A stretch of DNA of 36,858 nt from positions 1 to 36,858 of the forward strand of contig NZ_VBVX01000028.1 of NCBI RefSeq assembly GCF_005981925.1. The letters run 5' to 3'. The translations under genes were made by a program, and so were the position numbers. The notes under the pieces are model-generated. The model was not told where the DNA came from and ran no database searches. It saw only the letters and a program-made list of their open reading frames with translations. This DNA is from Streptomyces albidochromogenes. GTDB taxonomy: Bacteria; Actinomycetota; Actinomycetes; Streptomycetales; Streptomycetaceae. This document shows positions 22,817 through 29,945 of this stretch, one piece after another (positions within the stretch are counted from its first letter, which is position 1; every line of letters starts with the position of its first letter).

Positions 22817-23782
22817 TCAGCTCCTGCCGCTGTCATTGATCAGGTCCCGGACGGCGTTCGCGACCGTCTCCGGGTATTCCATCATCGCCACGTGCCCCGC
22901 GTCGGGCAGGGTCAGCAGCCGCGAATCGCGGAACGCCGCGGCCGCCCTGCGCGCCATACGGTACGACACGAGCTGGTCCCGTCCTCCGTACACGAGCAGC
23001 GTCGGCGCGAGCACCCGCTCCGCCTGCCGCCACAGACCGTGCTGTCCGCCCAGGGTGTACGCGTCGACGATGCCCCGCGCCGAACGCGTCATCGCGTCCC
23101 AGAAGTACGGCAGTTGCAGCCGCCGCTCCATTTCCTGGACGGCGTGCTCGAACGCCTCGGGCGTGACCGCCCCGGGATCGCCGTAACACAGCGCCATCAC
23201 ACCGCGGGTGCGCTGCTCGGCGGTCCAGTCCTTGCTGAGCCGGGCGAACAGCGAGGCGATGCCGGGCAGGGCGAGCAGCCCGGTCGGCACCGCCGTGCGC
23301 TGCACCCGCAGTTCCGGCAGGGCGGGCGACACGAGCGTGAGCGTGCGGACCAGGTCGGGCCGGACGGCGGCTACGCGGGTGGCGACCGCGCCGCCCAGCG
23401 AGTTGCCGAAGAGGTGGACCGGTCCGCGTCCGCCCGCGTCGATCAGGCGGATGCAGGCGCGCGCCAGCCCGCTGACCGAGTAGTTGCCGTCGTCGGGCGG
23501 TGGGGAGTCCCCGAAGCCGGGCAGGTCGACCGCCTCGCCGTCCACGGCGTCGGCGAGCAGCGGCATCAGCGCCGACCAGTTCTGGGAGGACCCGCCGAGC
23601 CCGTGCACGTAGAGCGCGGGCGGCAGTCCGGTGCGCGCCGGGGGCCGGGAGCGCACGTTCAGCGTCAGCCCCGGAAGGGTGACGGAGCGCAGCTTCTCCC
23701 CCTCGGCGACCCGCACGGCGCTGACCCGCGGCACCGCGGTGGCGGCGGCGAGGCTGGTACCGGGCAGCTCGGTCGAAGACAT
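22817..23782 (-). CDS. Alpha/beta hydrolase
   Basis: 321-aa alpha/beta-hydrolase fold enzyme. The HGLGGSSQNW oxyanion block, nucleophile elbow GNSLGG, acid in YGGRDQLV and base in DAGHVAMMEYPE are all present, so the triad is complete. Substrate unknown; it most resembles the esterase/lipase and peptidase-like hydrolases, such as LipV, found in this region of mycobacteria. There is no signal peptide. No Shine-Dalgarno sequence precedes the ATG; TAACAT lies 6 nt upstream, so the message is probably leaderless. It is followed 8 bp later by the DUF3152 gene, implying co-expression. Confidence 0.85.
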   Translation of the reverse strand: MSSTELPGTSLAAATAVPRVSAVRVAEGEKLRSVTLPGLTLNVRSRPPARTGLPPALYVHGLGGSSQNWSALMPLLADAVDGEAVDLPGFGDSPPPDDGNYSVSGLARACIRLIDAGGRGPVHLFGNSLGGAVATRVAAVRPDLVRTLTLVSPALPELRVQRTAVPTGLLALPGIASLFARLSKDWTAEQRTRGVMALCYGDPGAVTPEAFEHAVQEMERRLQLPYFWDAMTRSARGIVDAYTLGGQHGLWRQAERVLAPTLLVYGGRDQLVSYRMARRAAAAFRDSRLLTLPDAGHVAMMEYPETVANAVRDLINDSGRS

Positions 23783-23788
23783 GCGGCA

Positions 23789-23794
23789 ATGTTA
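23789..23794 (-). promoter_or_regulatory. Candidate -10 box of a leaderless hydrolase-DUF3152 transcript
   Basis: On the minus strand TAACAT is followed by 6 nt and the ATG at 23782, without a Shine-Dalgarno sequence. It matches four of six TATAAT positions. Confidence 0.45.
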
Positions 23795-23897
23795 CGAGAC
23801 GATCACGCACTGAATCGTGTGTTCGCCGTCACAGATCTACCCTCGGAGCAAAGGGGGTACGCGACCGCCCCCGTTTCCTCCCGAAAGGCGGCCCCGC

Positions 23898-24125
23898 ATG
23901 TCCGTCGATCCGACCGACCCCGAGAGCTTCACCGAAGAGGAGACCCCCGAGGACTCCGACGTGCTCGCCGACGACGCCTCGGAGGCGGACGCGGCGGAGC
24001 AGCGCACGGAGTGGCAGCAGTCGCACGACGACCGTCCGACCGGCATCGACACCGGGGAGGCGGCGGACGGGGACGCCGCCGAGCAGGCCCGTGTGGTCAC
24101 CGTCGACGAGGACGACTACCGCTGA
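23898..24125 (+). CDS. Small acidic hypothetical protein
   Basis: 75 aa, strongly acidic (many Asp and Glu), with no hydrophobic segment, no Cys and few basic residues, probably disordered. No function can be assigned. ATG 23898 follows AAAGG at about 9 nt, and a TACCCT hexamer at 23838-23843 could be its -10. The Streptomyces-like codon pattern (G/C at third positions) supports it as a real gene. It lies divergent from the hydrolase and upstream of the TetR gene. Confidence 0.65.
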   Translation: MSVDPTDPESFTEEETPEDSDVLADDASEADAAEQRTEWQQSHDDRPTGIDTGEAADGDAAEQARVVTVDEDDYR

Positions 24126-24238
24126 CGGGACCGTGCGAAGCCCCGTCCGGCGACCGATCGGCACGTGATCGGCCTTCCCCGGCCGTCCGGTCCGTGAAAT
24201 TCTCCGTCCGCACCGCGCGCTCCCGCATTACCCAAAAG

Positions 24239-24244
24239 TACGAT
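24239..24244 (+). promoter_or_regulatory. Candidate -10 box for the TetR gene
   Basis: TACGAT lies in a short AT-richer patch (CCCAAAAGTACGAT) about 78 bp before the TetR start. No clear -35 is visible. Confidence 0.3.
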
Positions 24245-24321
24245 GGCGGGCGCGGCGCACACGGCGCACGGAACGGCCGTGCTGTTGAAAGGCCGCGACA
24301 CTGAAAGACATGGGAGGCGGC

Positions 24322-24960
24322 GTGACAGCCACCGAGCAGACAGAGGCGGCACGCCCACGCGGCACACGCCTGCCCCGCCGAGCCCGACGCAATCAACTTC
24401 TGGGCGCGGCGCAGGAGGTCTTTGTCGCGCAGGGGTACCACTCGGCGGCGATGGACGACATCGCCGAGCGCGCCGGTGTGAGCAAGCCGGTCCTGTACCA
24501 GCACTTCCCGGGAAAGCTCGAGCTGTACCTGGCCCTCCTGGACCAGCACTGCGAGTCGCTGCTCCAGGCGGTGCGAACCGCCCTCGCCTCGACCACGGAC
24601 AACAAGCTGCGCGTGGCCGCGACGATGGATGCCTATTTCGCGTACGTCCAGGACGAGGGCGGGGCGTTCCGCCTGGTCTTCGAGTCGGACCTGACCAACG
24701 AGCCGGCGGTGCGCGAGCGGGTCGACCGGGTGTCGCTCCAGTGCGCCGAGGCGATCAGTGAGGTCATCGCGGAGGACACCGGTCTGTCCAAGGACGAGTC
24801 GATGCTGCTCGCCGTCGGACTCGGCGGGGTGTCGCAGGTGGTCGCCCGCTACTGGCTCTCCAGCGGCAGCACGATCCCGCGCGACACCGCGGTGCAGCTC
24901 CTGACGTCGCTCGCCTGGCGCGGCATCGCGGGCTTCCCGCTGCACGGCAGCGAGCACTGA
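24322..24960 (+). CDS. TetR-family transcriptional regulator
   Basis: 212-aa one-component regulator. The N-terminal TetR helix-turn-helix is complete (LGAAQEVFVAQGYHSAAMDDIAERAGVSKPVLYQHFPGKLELYLALLD, quoted here as one domain at about residues 22-70), and the rest is a helical ligand-binding and dimerisation domain with an FRLVFESDLTNEP block. GTG 24322 is chosen because GGGAGG lies 4 nt upstream; ATG 24310 in frame would add four residues. Rv3208 of M. tuberculosis is a TetR protein at the same relative place beside DUF3107, suggesting an orthologous regulator. The ligand and targets are unknown; neighbouring genes are candidates. Confidence 0.88.
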   Translation: MTATEQTEAARPRGTRLPRRARRNQLLGAAQEVFVAQGYHSAAMDDIAERAGVSKPVLYQHFPGKLELYLALLDQHCESLLQAVRTALASTTDNKLRVAATMDAYFAYVQDEGGAFRLVFESDLTNEPAVRERVDRVSLQCAEAISEVIAEDTGLSKDESMLLAVGLGGVSQVVARYWLSSGSTIPRDTAVQLLTSLAWRGIAGFPLHGSEH

Positions 24961-25074
24961 GGCGGCCGGCGCGGGCCTGAAACGGTCCGCCGCGGGACGC
25001 GGCCGGGGCGTGTTCCCGATCCGTGTTCGCTTCTGGCGTGCGGCGTCGGAGCGTTCCGTGTCCCCTCACCGGGC

Positions 25075-25080
25075 TAATGT
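25075..25080 (+). promoter_or_regulatory. Candidate -10 box for the DUF3107 gene
   Basis: TAATGT (four of six consensus positions) lies 59 bp before the GTG start of the DUF3107 gene. No -35 of good quality is visible. Confidence 0.35.
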
Positions 25081-25139
25081 GTGCTGCGTACGGCGCGACG
25101 ACCGCGCACCGCAGCACTGACCGTCGGAGGGACATAGCC

Positions 25140-25367
25140 GTGGAGGTCAAGATCGGCGTGCAGCACGCGCCCCGGGAGATCGTTCTGGAGAGCGGGCAGT
25201 CCGCCGAGGAGGTCGAGCGCGCGGTGTCCGACGCGCTGGCCGGCAAGGCGCAGCTGCTCAGCCTCAAGGACGACAAGGGCCGTACGGTCCTCGTTCCCGC
25301 CGACCGGATCGCCTACGTGGAGATCGGCGAGCCGGCGACGCGCAGGGTGGGCTTCGGCGCGCTGTAG
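25140..25367 (+). CDS. DUF3107 small conserved protein
   Basis: 75-aa protein of the DUF3107 family (M. tuberculosis TB9.4/Rv3208A type): VKIGVQHAPREIVLESGQSAEEVERAV, then DDKGRTVLVPADRIAYVEIGEP. It is predicted as a small beta/alpha/beta fold, with the C-terminal strand YVEIG. Function unknown. GTG 25140 is preceded by GGAGG at 9 nt. It lies 179 bp after the TetR gene with its own promoter-like TAATGT and is followed by a strong hairpin terminator, so it is probably monocistronic. Confidence 0.85.
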   Translation: MEVKIGVQHAPREIVLESGQSAEEVERAVSDALAGKAQLLSLKDDKGRTVLVPADRIAYVEIGEPATRRVGFGAL

Positions 25368-25412
25368 GCGTCGGACGCGGGGCGGCATCAGCGGCACCGC
25401 ACAGCATCACCG

Positions 25413-25460
25413 CAGACGGAACCGGCCCGGTGGGACTTCCCACCGGGCCGGTTCCGTCTG
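25413..25460. terminator. Long hairpin terminator after DUF3107
   Basis: A perfect inverted repeat: 22 bp of stem with a 4-nt ACTT loop (23 bp of symmetry as DNA) spanning 25413-25460. It lies 45 bp after the DUF3107 stop codon and has no U-tract. Confidence 0.85.
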
Positions 25461-25621
25461 TGCGCGCGGGGGCGGCGCGGACGCCCGCGGCCCCGGCCTT
25501 CGACGTGCGCGGACGTGGGGCGCGGACCTGTTCGGCGGGCCGGTGGAGGGTTGCCTTCCGCGAGGCGGGGGTAGTACGGGCTACGACCCATTCGCACCCT
25601 GGCCGCACGGGAGGAACCCAC

Positions 25622-25891
25622 GTGATCCTGCTGGAAGCTCTCGGCTCCCTAGCCCTCGGCTTCGCCCTCGCCTGGGCGGCTGTCCACCGGCTCGCCGACC
25701 GGCTGCCCTCGCGGCGCGTCGTGCTGGCCGCGGGGCCGCTCGGGTCCCTGTTCGGTGCGTACGTCACCCACTCCGCACTCGGCCCGGGTCATGTCGTGGC
25801 GACGCTGATCGGCGCGGTGGCGGTGGGAGCGGTTCTGCTCTCGCTCCTCATCCGCCCCAGGGGCCGCATCCGCCGTTCGGCGGCGGCGTAG
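25622..25891 (+). CDS. Small membrane protein
   Basis: 89 aa with three hydrophobic segments: LLEALGSLALGFALAWAAV (about 3-21), then VVLAAGPLGSLFGAYVTHSAL (about 33-53) and HVVATLIGAVAVGAVLLSLLI (about 57-77). It ends in an Arg-rich tail. The Gly spacing in the second and third segments is reminiscent of GlsB/YeaQ/YmgE-type small membrane proteins, but I do not assign it firmly. GTG 25622 has GGGAGG at 7 nt, a strong site. It converges on the ferritin-like gene with only 16 bp between stop codons. Confidence 0.7.
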   Translation: MILLEALGSLALGFALAWAAVHRLADRLPSRRVVLAAGPLGSLFGAYVTHSALGPGHVVATLIGAVAVGAVLLSLLIRPRGRIRRSAAA

Positions 25892-25917
25892 CGTCCGCTT
25901 GTCGGCGTTACGCCGCC
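25882..25917. terminator. Inverted repeat spanning two convergent stop codons
   Basis: GGCGGCGTA (25882-25890) and TACGCCGCC (25909-25917) are perfect complements around an 18-nt centre. The stem includes the ends of both convergent genes, so it could end transcription both ways. Confidence 0.45.
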
Positions 25918-26648
25918 AGGCCGAGCGCGGCCATGCGCTTGGTGTGCGCCTCGGTGATCCGCGAGAACATCCGGCCGACCTCGGCCAGATCGAAGCCGTC
26001 GGCGACGCCGCCCACGAGCATCGTGGACAGGGCGTCACGGTCGGCCACCACCCGCTGGGCCTGCGAGAGCGCCTCGCCCATCAGCCTGCGTGCCCACAGC
26101 GCGAGCCGGCCGCCGCAGCGCGGGTCGGCCTCGATCGCGGCGCGCACCTTCTCCACGGCGAAGTTCCCGTGACCCGTGTCGTCGAGCACGGCGAGCACCA
26201 GCGCCCGGGTGTCGGAGTCGAGCCGCTCCGCGACCTCGCGGTAGAAGTCGCTGGCGATCGAGTCGCCGACGTACGCCTTGACCAGGCCCTCCAGCCAGTC
26301 GGACGGCGCGGTCTGGCGGTGGAAGTCGTCGAGCGCCTTGGCGAAGGGCTCCATGGCCGCCGTCGGCTCCTCGTCGATCGCGGTCAGCCGGTCCCGCAGC
26401 CGCTCGAAGTGGTGGAACTCCGCCGACGCCATCTTCGCCAGCTCGGCCTTGTCGGCCAGCGTCGGGGCCAGCTTGGCGTCCTCGGCGAGGCGCTCGAAGG
26501 CGGCCAGCTCGCCGTACGCGAGCGCGCCCAGCAGGTCCACGACCGCGGCGTGGTAGTTCGGCTCGGTGGACGCCGTGGCCCAGTCCTGGGCCGCGATACC
26601 GGTCCGGGGTGTCTCTTCGGGTGCAGTGGCGTTGTCAGGCGTCTCCAT
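25908..26648 (-). CDS. Ferritin-like fold protein (MiaE-like)
   Basis: 246-aa helical protein of the ferritin-like group often annotated as tRNA-(ms2io6A)-hydroxylase-like; Rv3210c is the presumed mycobacterial relative. The first helix pair carries GELAAFERL and EFHHFERLRD, giving Glu and ExxH-type ligands. In the second pair the expected Glu ligands are not obvious: VGDSIASDFYREV and DDTGHGNFAVEKV offer Asp and His instead. A diiron enzyme is therefore not assured. There is no Shine-Dalgarno sequence; TATTGT sits 7 nt before the ATG, pointing to a leaderless mRNA. It is divergent from the DEAD-box helicase gene. Confidence 0.8.
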   Translation of the reverse strand: METPDNATAPEETPRTGIAAQDWATASTEPNYHAAVVDLLGALAYGELAAFERLAEDAKLAPTLADKAELAKMASAEFHHFERLRDRLTAIDEEPTAAMEPFAKALDDFHRQTAPSDWLEGLVKAYVGDSIASDFYREVAERLDSDTRALVLAVLDDTGHGNFAVEKVRAAIEADPRCGGRLALWARRLMGEALSQAQRVVADRDALSTMLVGGVADGFDLAEVGRMFSRITEAHTKRMAALGLAA

Positions 26649-27032
26649 GAACGGCACAATAGCCCGCCCTTCCGGGGGCGTAAGGGCCTGGTCAGCCCCC
26701 GGCCTCCCCCCGATCCGGTAAATCGTACCGACACACCTGCGCGATTCCGGGGTACAGTGGTAAAGTGCTAGCAGAGTGCCCAGGGCATTTCGCGGCGCAA
26801 TTGAATGAGGATGCCCGGTCGGTGGCCCGATCGGCTCCGACCCGACAGCCCTCCACGCGGGGCGTACCAAGGCGTACGACCGCAAGATGAGGGGCCCCCT
26901 CAGCGACATGAGCGCTTGAGCGACGGCATGTGGTCCCGCGCCCCCGGCCCGTATTTCCGGCCGGAAGAGAACCAGGCACGGTACGACCCCCATCGTTCGC
27001 CTCGGGTCGCGTCTCACAGAAGAGGCAGCACC
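26649..27032. other. Divergent promoter region and long helicase leader
   Basis: This 384-bp gap holds the leaderless promoter of the ferritin-like gene at one end. On the plus strand there are two -10-like hexamers, TACAGT (26753-26758) and TAAAGT (26761-26766), with CCGACA at 26728-26733 as a weak -35. About 250 nt of probable untranslated leader follows. It contains a perfect palindrome TGAGGGG-C-CCCCTCA (26888-26902) and a CCGGCC/GGCCGG hairpin further on. Short open frames within it have no good ribosome sites. Confidence 0.5.
26656..26661 (-). promoter_or_regulatory. Candidate -10 box of a leaderless ferritin-like transcript
   Basis: On the minus strand TATTGT is followed by 7 nt and the ATG at 26648; no Shine-Dalgarno sequence is present. 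CTTACG lies 17 nt further upstream as a poor -35. Confidence 0.5.
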
Positions 27033-29009
27033 CTGACTACGTTCCGAGACCTCGGGATCCTTTCCGAGACCGCCGAGGCCCTTGAGGCCGTCGGCATCAT
27101 GTCCCCCTTTCCCATCCAGGAGATGACGCTCCCCGTCGCGCTTTCCGGCAGCGACGTCATCGGCCAGGCCAAGACCGGCACCGGCAAGACGCTCGGTTTC
27201 GGCCTGCCGCTGCTGGAGCGCGTGACCGTCCCCGCGGACGTCGAGGCCGGCCGGGCGGCGCCCGAGAAGCTGACCGAGGCCCCGCAGGCGCTCGTCGTCG
27301 TCCCCACCCGTGAGCTGTGCCAGCAGGTCACCAACGACCTGCTGACCGCCGGCAAGGTGCGCAACGTCCGCGTGCTCGCCATCTACGGCGGCCGTGCGTA
27401 CGAGCCGCAGGTCGAGGCGCTCAAGAAGGGCGTCGACATCGTCGTGGGCACCCCCGGGCGGCTGCTGGACCTCGCGGGCCAGAAGAAGCTCGACCTCTCC
27501 CATGTGCGCTCGCTCGTCCTCGACGAGGCCGACGAGATGCTCGACCTGGGCTTCCTGCCCGACGTCGAGAAGATCATGAAGATGCTGCCGCCGAAGCGCC
27601 AGACGATGCTGTTCTCGGCGACCATGCCGGGCGCGGTCATCGGCCTGGCCCGCCGGTACATGTCACAGCCGACGCACATCAGCGCCACGTCGCCCGACGA
27701 CGAGGGCGCGACCGTCGCGAACATCACGCAGCACGTCTTCCGCGCGCACAACATGGACAAGCCGGAGCTCGTCTCCCGCATCCTCCAGGCCGACGGCCGC
27801 GGACTCGCGATGATCTTCTGCCGTACGAAGCGCACCGCCGCCGACATCGCCGAGCAGCTGGAGAAGCGCGGCTTCGCCTCCGGCGCGGTACACGGCGACC
27901 TCGGCCAGGGCGCGCGCGAGCAGGCGCTGCGGGCGTTCCGCAACGGCAAGGTCGACGTGCTGGTCTGCACCGACGTCGCCGCGCGCGGCATCGACGTCGA
28001 AGGTGTGACGCACGTCATCAACTACCAGTCGCCCGAGGACGAGAAGACGTACCTGCACCGCGTCGGCCGCACCGGCCGCGCGGGCGCCAAGGGCATCGCC
28101 GTCACGCTGGTCGACTGGGACGACATCCCGCGCTGGAAGCTCATCAACAAGGCGCTGGACCTGCCGTTCGACGAGCCGGAGGAGACGTACTCCACGTCGG
28201 CCCACCTGTACGAGATCCTGAGCATCCCCGCCGGCACCAAGGGCATACTGCCCCGGGCCGACCGGAACCGCGCCGGTCTGCGCGCGGAAGAGGTGGAGGA
28301 CCTCGGCGAGACGGGTGGCCGCGGCCGCAGGTCCGCGCCGGCCGCCGCCGCTCCCGCGGTCGTCGAGGAGCGCGCCCCGCGTACGCCGCGTCAGCGTCGC
28401 CGCACCCGCAACGGCACGCCGGTGCCGGCCGACGAGGCGACGGCGGTGTCGCAGGCCCCCGCGGCCACGGCGACCGCCGAGGCTCCTGCCGAGCCGCGCA
28501 CGCCGCGCCGCCGTCGTCGCACCCGCTCGGCCGAGGCCGTCGTGGAGACGGTGGAGGCTCCGGTCCCCGCGCCCGCCGCGGAGCCCGAGGCGCAGGCCCC
28601 GAAGGCTCCCCGCCGCCGTACGCGCACCGCCAAGACGGCCGAGGCCGTCACCGAGGCGCCGGCGACCGCCGAGGCCGAGGCCGCACCGGCCAAGGCGCCG
28701 CGCCGCCGCACCCGCGCCGTGGCCGCCGTCGAGACGGTGGAGGCCGCGGTACCCGCCCCGGCGACGGAGGCCGAGGCCCCCAAGGCACCGCGTCGCCGCA
28801 CCCGCGCCGCCGCTGCCGTGGACACCGCCGAGGTCCAGGTCCCCGCGCCCGCGACGGAGGCGGAGGCCCCGAAGGCCCCCCGCCGCCGTACGCGCACCGC
28901 CAAGACGGCCGAGGCCGCCACCGAGGCACCCGCGACCGCCGAGGCGGAGGCCGCACCGGCCAAGGCCCCGCGCCGCCGCACCCGCGCCGCCGCCCAGTCG
29001 GAGAGCTGA
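27033..29009 (+). CDS. DEAD-box RNA helicase (RhlE/CshA-like) with Arg-rich repeat tail
   Basis: About 658 aa. The RecA-like core holds the Q motif (FPIQ), motif I AKTGTGKT near 48, PTRELCQQ, TPGRLL, DEAD near 164, SAT, and in the second domain the VHGDLGQ, TDVAARGID and HRVGRTGRAG motifs. All catalytic residues are present, so it should unwind or remodel RNA. From about residue 420 the protein is Ala/Pro/Glu-rich with seven RRRTR motifs, the last five spaced exactly 30 aa. The proposed start is CTG 27033: GAAGAGG lies 7 nt upstream, and the conserved family sequence (TTFRDLGI) begins immediately. ATG 26928 or 26805 in frame would add non-conserved, low-complexity residues and lack ribosome sites. 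A hairpin terminator follows the stop codon. Confidence 0.9.
   Translation: MTTFRDLGILSETAEALEAVGIMSPFPIQEMTLPVALSGSDVIGQAKTGTGKTLGFGLPLLERVTVPADVEAGRAAPEKLTEAPQALVVVPTRELCQQVTNDLLTAGKVRNVRVLAIYGGRAYEPQVEALKKGVDIVVGTPGRLLDLAGQKKLDLSHVRSLVLDEADEMLDLGFLPDVEKIMKMLPPKRQTMLFSATMPGAVIGLARRYMSQPTHISATSPDDEGATVANITQHVFRAHNMDKPELVSRILQADGRGLAMIFCRTKRTAADIAEQLEKRGFASGAVHGDLGQGAREQALRAFRNGKVDVLVCTDVAARGIDVEGVTHVINYQSPEDEKTYLHRVGRTGRAGAKGIAVTLVDWDDIPRWKLINKALDLPFDEPEETYSTSAHLYEILSIPAGTKGILPRADRNRAGLRAEEVEDLGETGGRGRRSAPAAAAPAVVEERAPRTPRQRRRTRNGTPVPADEATAVSQAPAATATAEAPAEPRTPRRRRRTRSAEAVVETVEAPVPAPAAEPEAQAPKAPRRRTRTAKTAEAVTEAPATAEAEAAPAKAPRRRTRAVAAVETVEAAVPAPATEAEAPKAPRRRTRAAAAVDTAEVQVPAPATEAEAPKAPRRRTRTAKTAEAATEAPATAEAEAAPAKAPRRRTRAAAQSES
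28605..28964 (+). repeat. Four in-frame 90-bp repeats encoding the helicase tail
   Basis: Units lie at 28605-28694, 28695-28784, 28785-28874 and 28875-28964, and a partial fifth begins at 28965. Each encodes 30 residues beginning APRRRTR. Units 1 and 4 are nearly identical (TAKTAEA...), and units 2 and 3 form a second type, giving an A-B-B-A order that suggests block duplication. Confidence 0.85.
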
Positions 29010-29038
29010 GCGGCGCCGCACGGCTGAGCAGACCGTCC

Positions 29039-29074
29039 GATGGCCCGGTCCCCGTTCGCGGGGGCCGGGCCATC
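29039..29074. terminator. Hairpin terminator after the helicase gene
   Basis: A 16-bp stem (29039-29054 with 29059-29074, one G-U pair) with a TTCG loop, 29 bp after the helicase stop codon and just before the next gene's promoter. Confidence 0.8.
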
Positions 29075-29081
29075 GACGCGT

Positions 29082-29087
29082 TAGCCT
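29082..29087 (+). promoter_or_regulatory. Candidate -10 box of a leaderless hydrolase transcript
   Basis: TAGCCT followed by 6 nt and the ATG at 29094, with no Shine-Dalgarno sequence. The same hexamer precedes the adnB start. Confidence 0.4.
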
Positions 29088-29093
29088 CGTCGC

Positions 29094-29933
29094 ATGAGCA
29101 GGCCGCCCACGTTCACTCCGCCCCCCGGCACCCGCGCGCTCCCGCTGCGCACCTCGCGCGGCGTGTTCGCCGCGCTCGAAGCCGGGCCCCGGCACGCCGA
29201 GCCCAGAGGAACCGCGCTGCTCCTGCCGGGATACACCGGCAGCAAGGAAGACTTCATCGCGATGCTGGTGCCCCTCGCGGAGGCGGGCTACCGGGCCGTC
29301 GCGGTCGACGGGCGCGGCCAGTACGAGTCCGAGGGTCCCGCTGACGAACTGGGCTACGCCCAGGCCGAGTTGGGGCTGGACGTGCTCGCCCAGGCGGAGG
29401 CCGCCGGCCGGCCCGTACATCTCGTCGGGCACTCGCTCGGCGGCCAGATCGCCCGCGCCGCCGTGCTGCGCGACGCCTCGCCGTTCGCTTCGCTGACCCT
29501 CATGTCCTCGGGTCCCGCCGAGGTGTCGGCGGCCCAGCAGCAGAAGATCGCACTGCTGACGCAGGCGCTCGAAACCATGACGATGGATCAGGTCTGGGAA
29601 GCCATGCGGGCGCTGGACCCGCCGGAGGACGCCGACCTCGACGGCACCGCCCTGCGCGCCCGCTGGCTGCGCCACAATCCCGCCCAGCTCATCGCGACGG
29701 GACGGCAGTTGACCGGCGAGCCGGACCGGGTGGCCGCCCTCGCGGCCGTGGGGCTCCCGGTGCACGTGGTGTCGGGAGCCTCGGACGACACCTGGCCGGT
29801 GCCGCTGATCGACGACATGGCCGAGCGGCTCGGCGCGTACCGGTCGGTGATCGAGGGGGCCGAGCACTCGCCCAACACCGACCGGCCCGAGGAGACCGCG
29901 AAGGCGCTGGCGGGGTTCTGGGACTCCCTCTAG
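29094..29933 (+). CDS. Alpha/beta hydrolase
   Basis: 279-aa alpha/beta hydrolase. The LPGYTGSKEDF oxyanion block, nucleophile elbow GHSLGG, acid in SGASDDTWP and base in GAEHSPN give a complete triad. No signal peptide, so a cytoplasmic esterase, lipase or related enzyme of unknown substrate. The message is probably leaderless (TAGCCT, 6 nt, ATG). It converges on the NYN-domain gene with only 12 bp between stop codons and no clear terminator there, so the two transcripts may overlap at their 3' ends. Confidence 0.87.
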   Translation: MSRPPTFTPPPGTRALPLRTSRGVFAALEAGPRHAEPRGTALLLPGYTGSKEDFIAMLVPLAEAGYRAVAVDGRGQYESEGPADELGYAQAELGLDVLAQAEAAGRPVHLVGHSLGGQIARAAVLRDASPFASLTLMSSGPAEVSAAQQQKIALLTQALETMTMDQVWEAMRALDPPEDADLDGTALRARWLRHNPAQLIATGRQLTGEPDRVAALAAVGLPVHVVSGASDDTWPVPLIDDMAERLGAYRSVIEGAEHSPNTDRPEETAKALAGFWDSL

Positions 29934-29945
29934 CGCCGGGGCGGC

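Noticed and set aside
24243..24761. Open frame overlapping the TetR gene in another plus-strand frame
   Set aside because: It runs through the TetR helix-turn-helix out of frame, and its composition is that of a frame shadow.
26805..27032. In-frame N-terminal extension of the helicase from ATG 26805 or 26928
   Set aside because: No Shine-Dalgarno sequence, low-complexity residues and no match to the family opening; the region looks like leader RNA.
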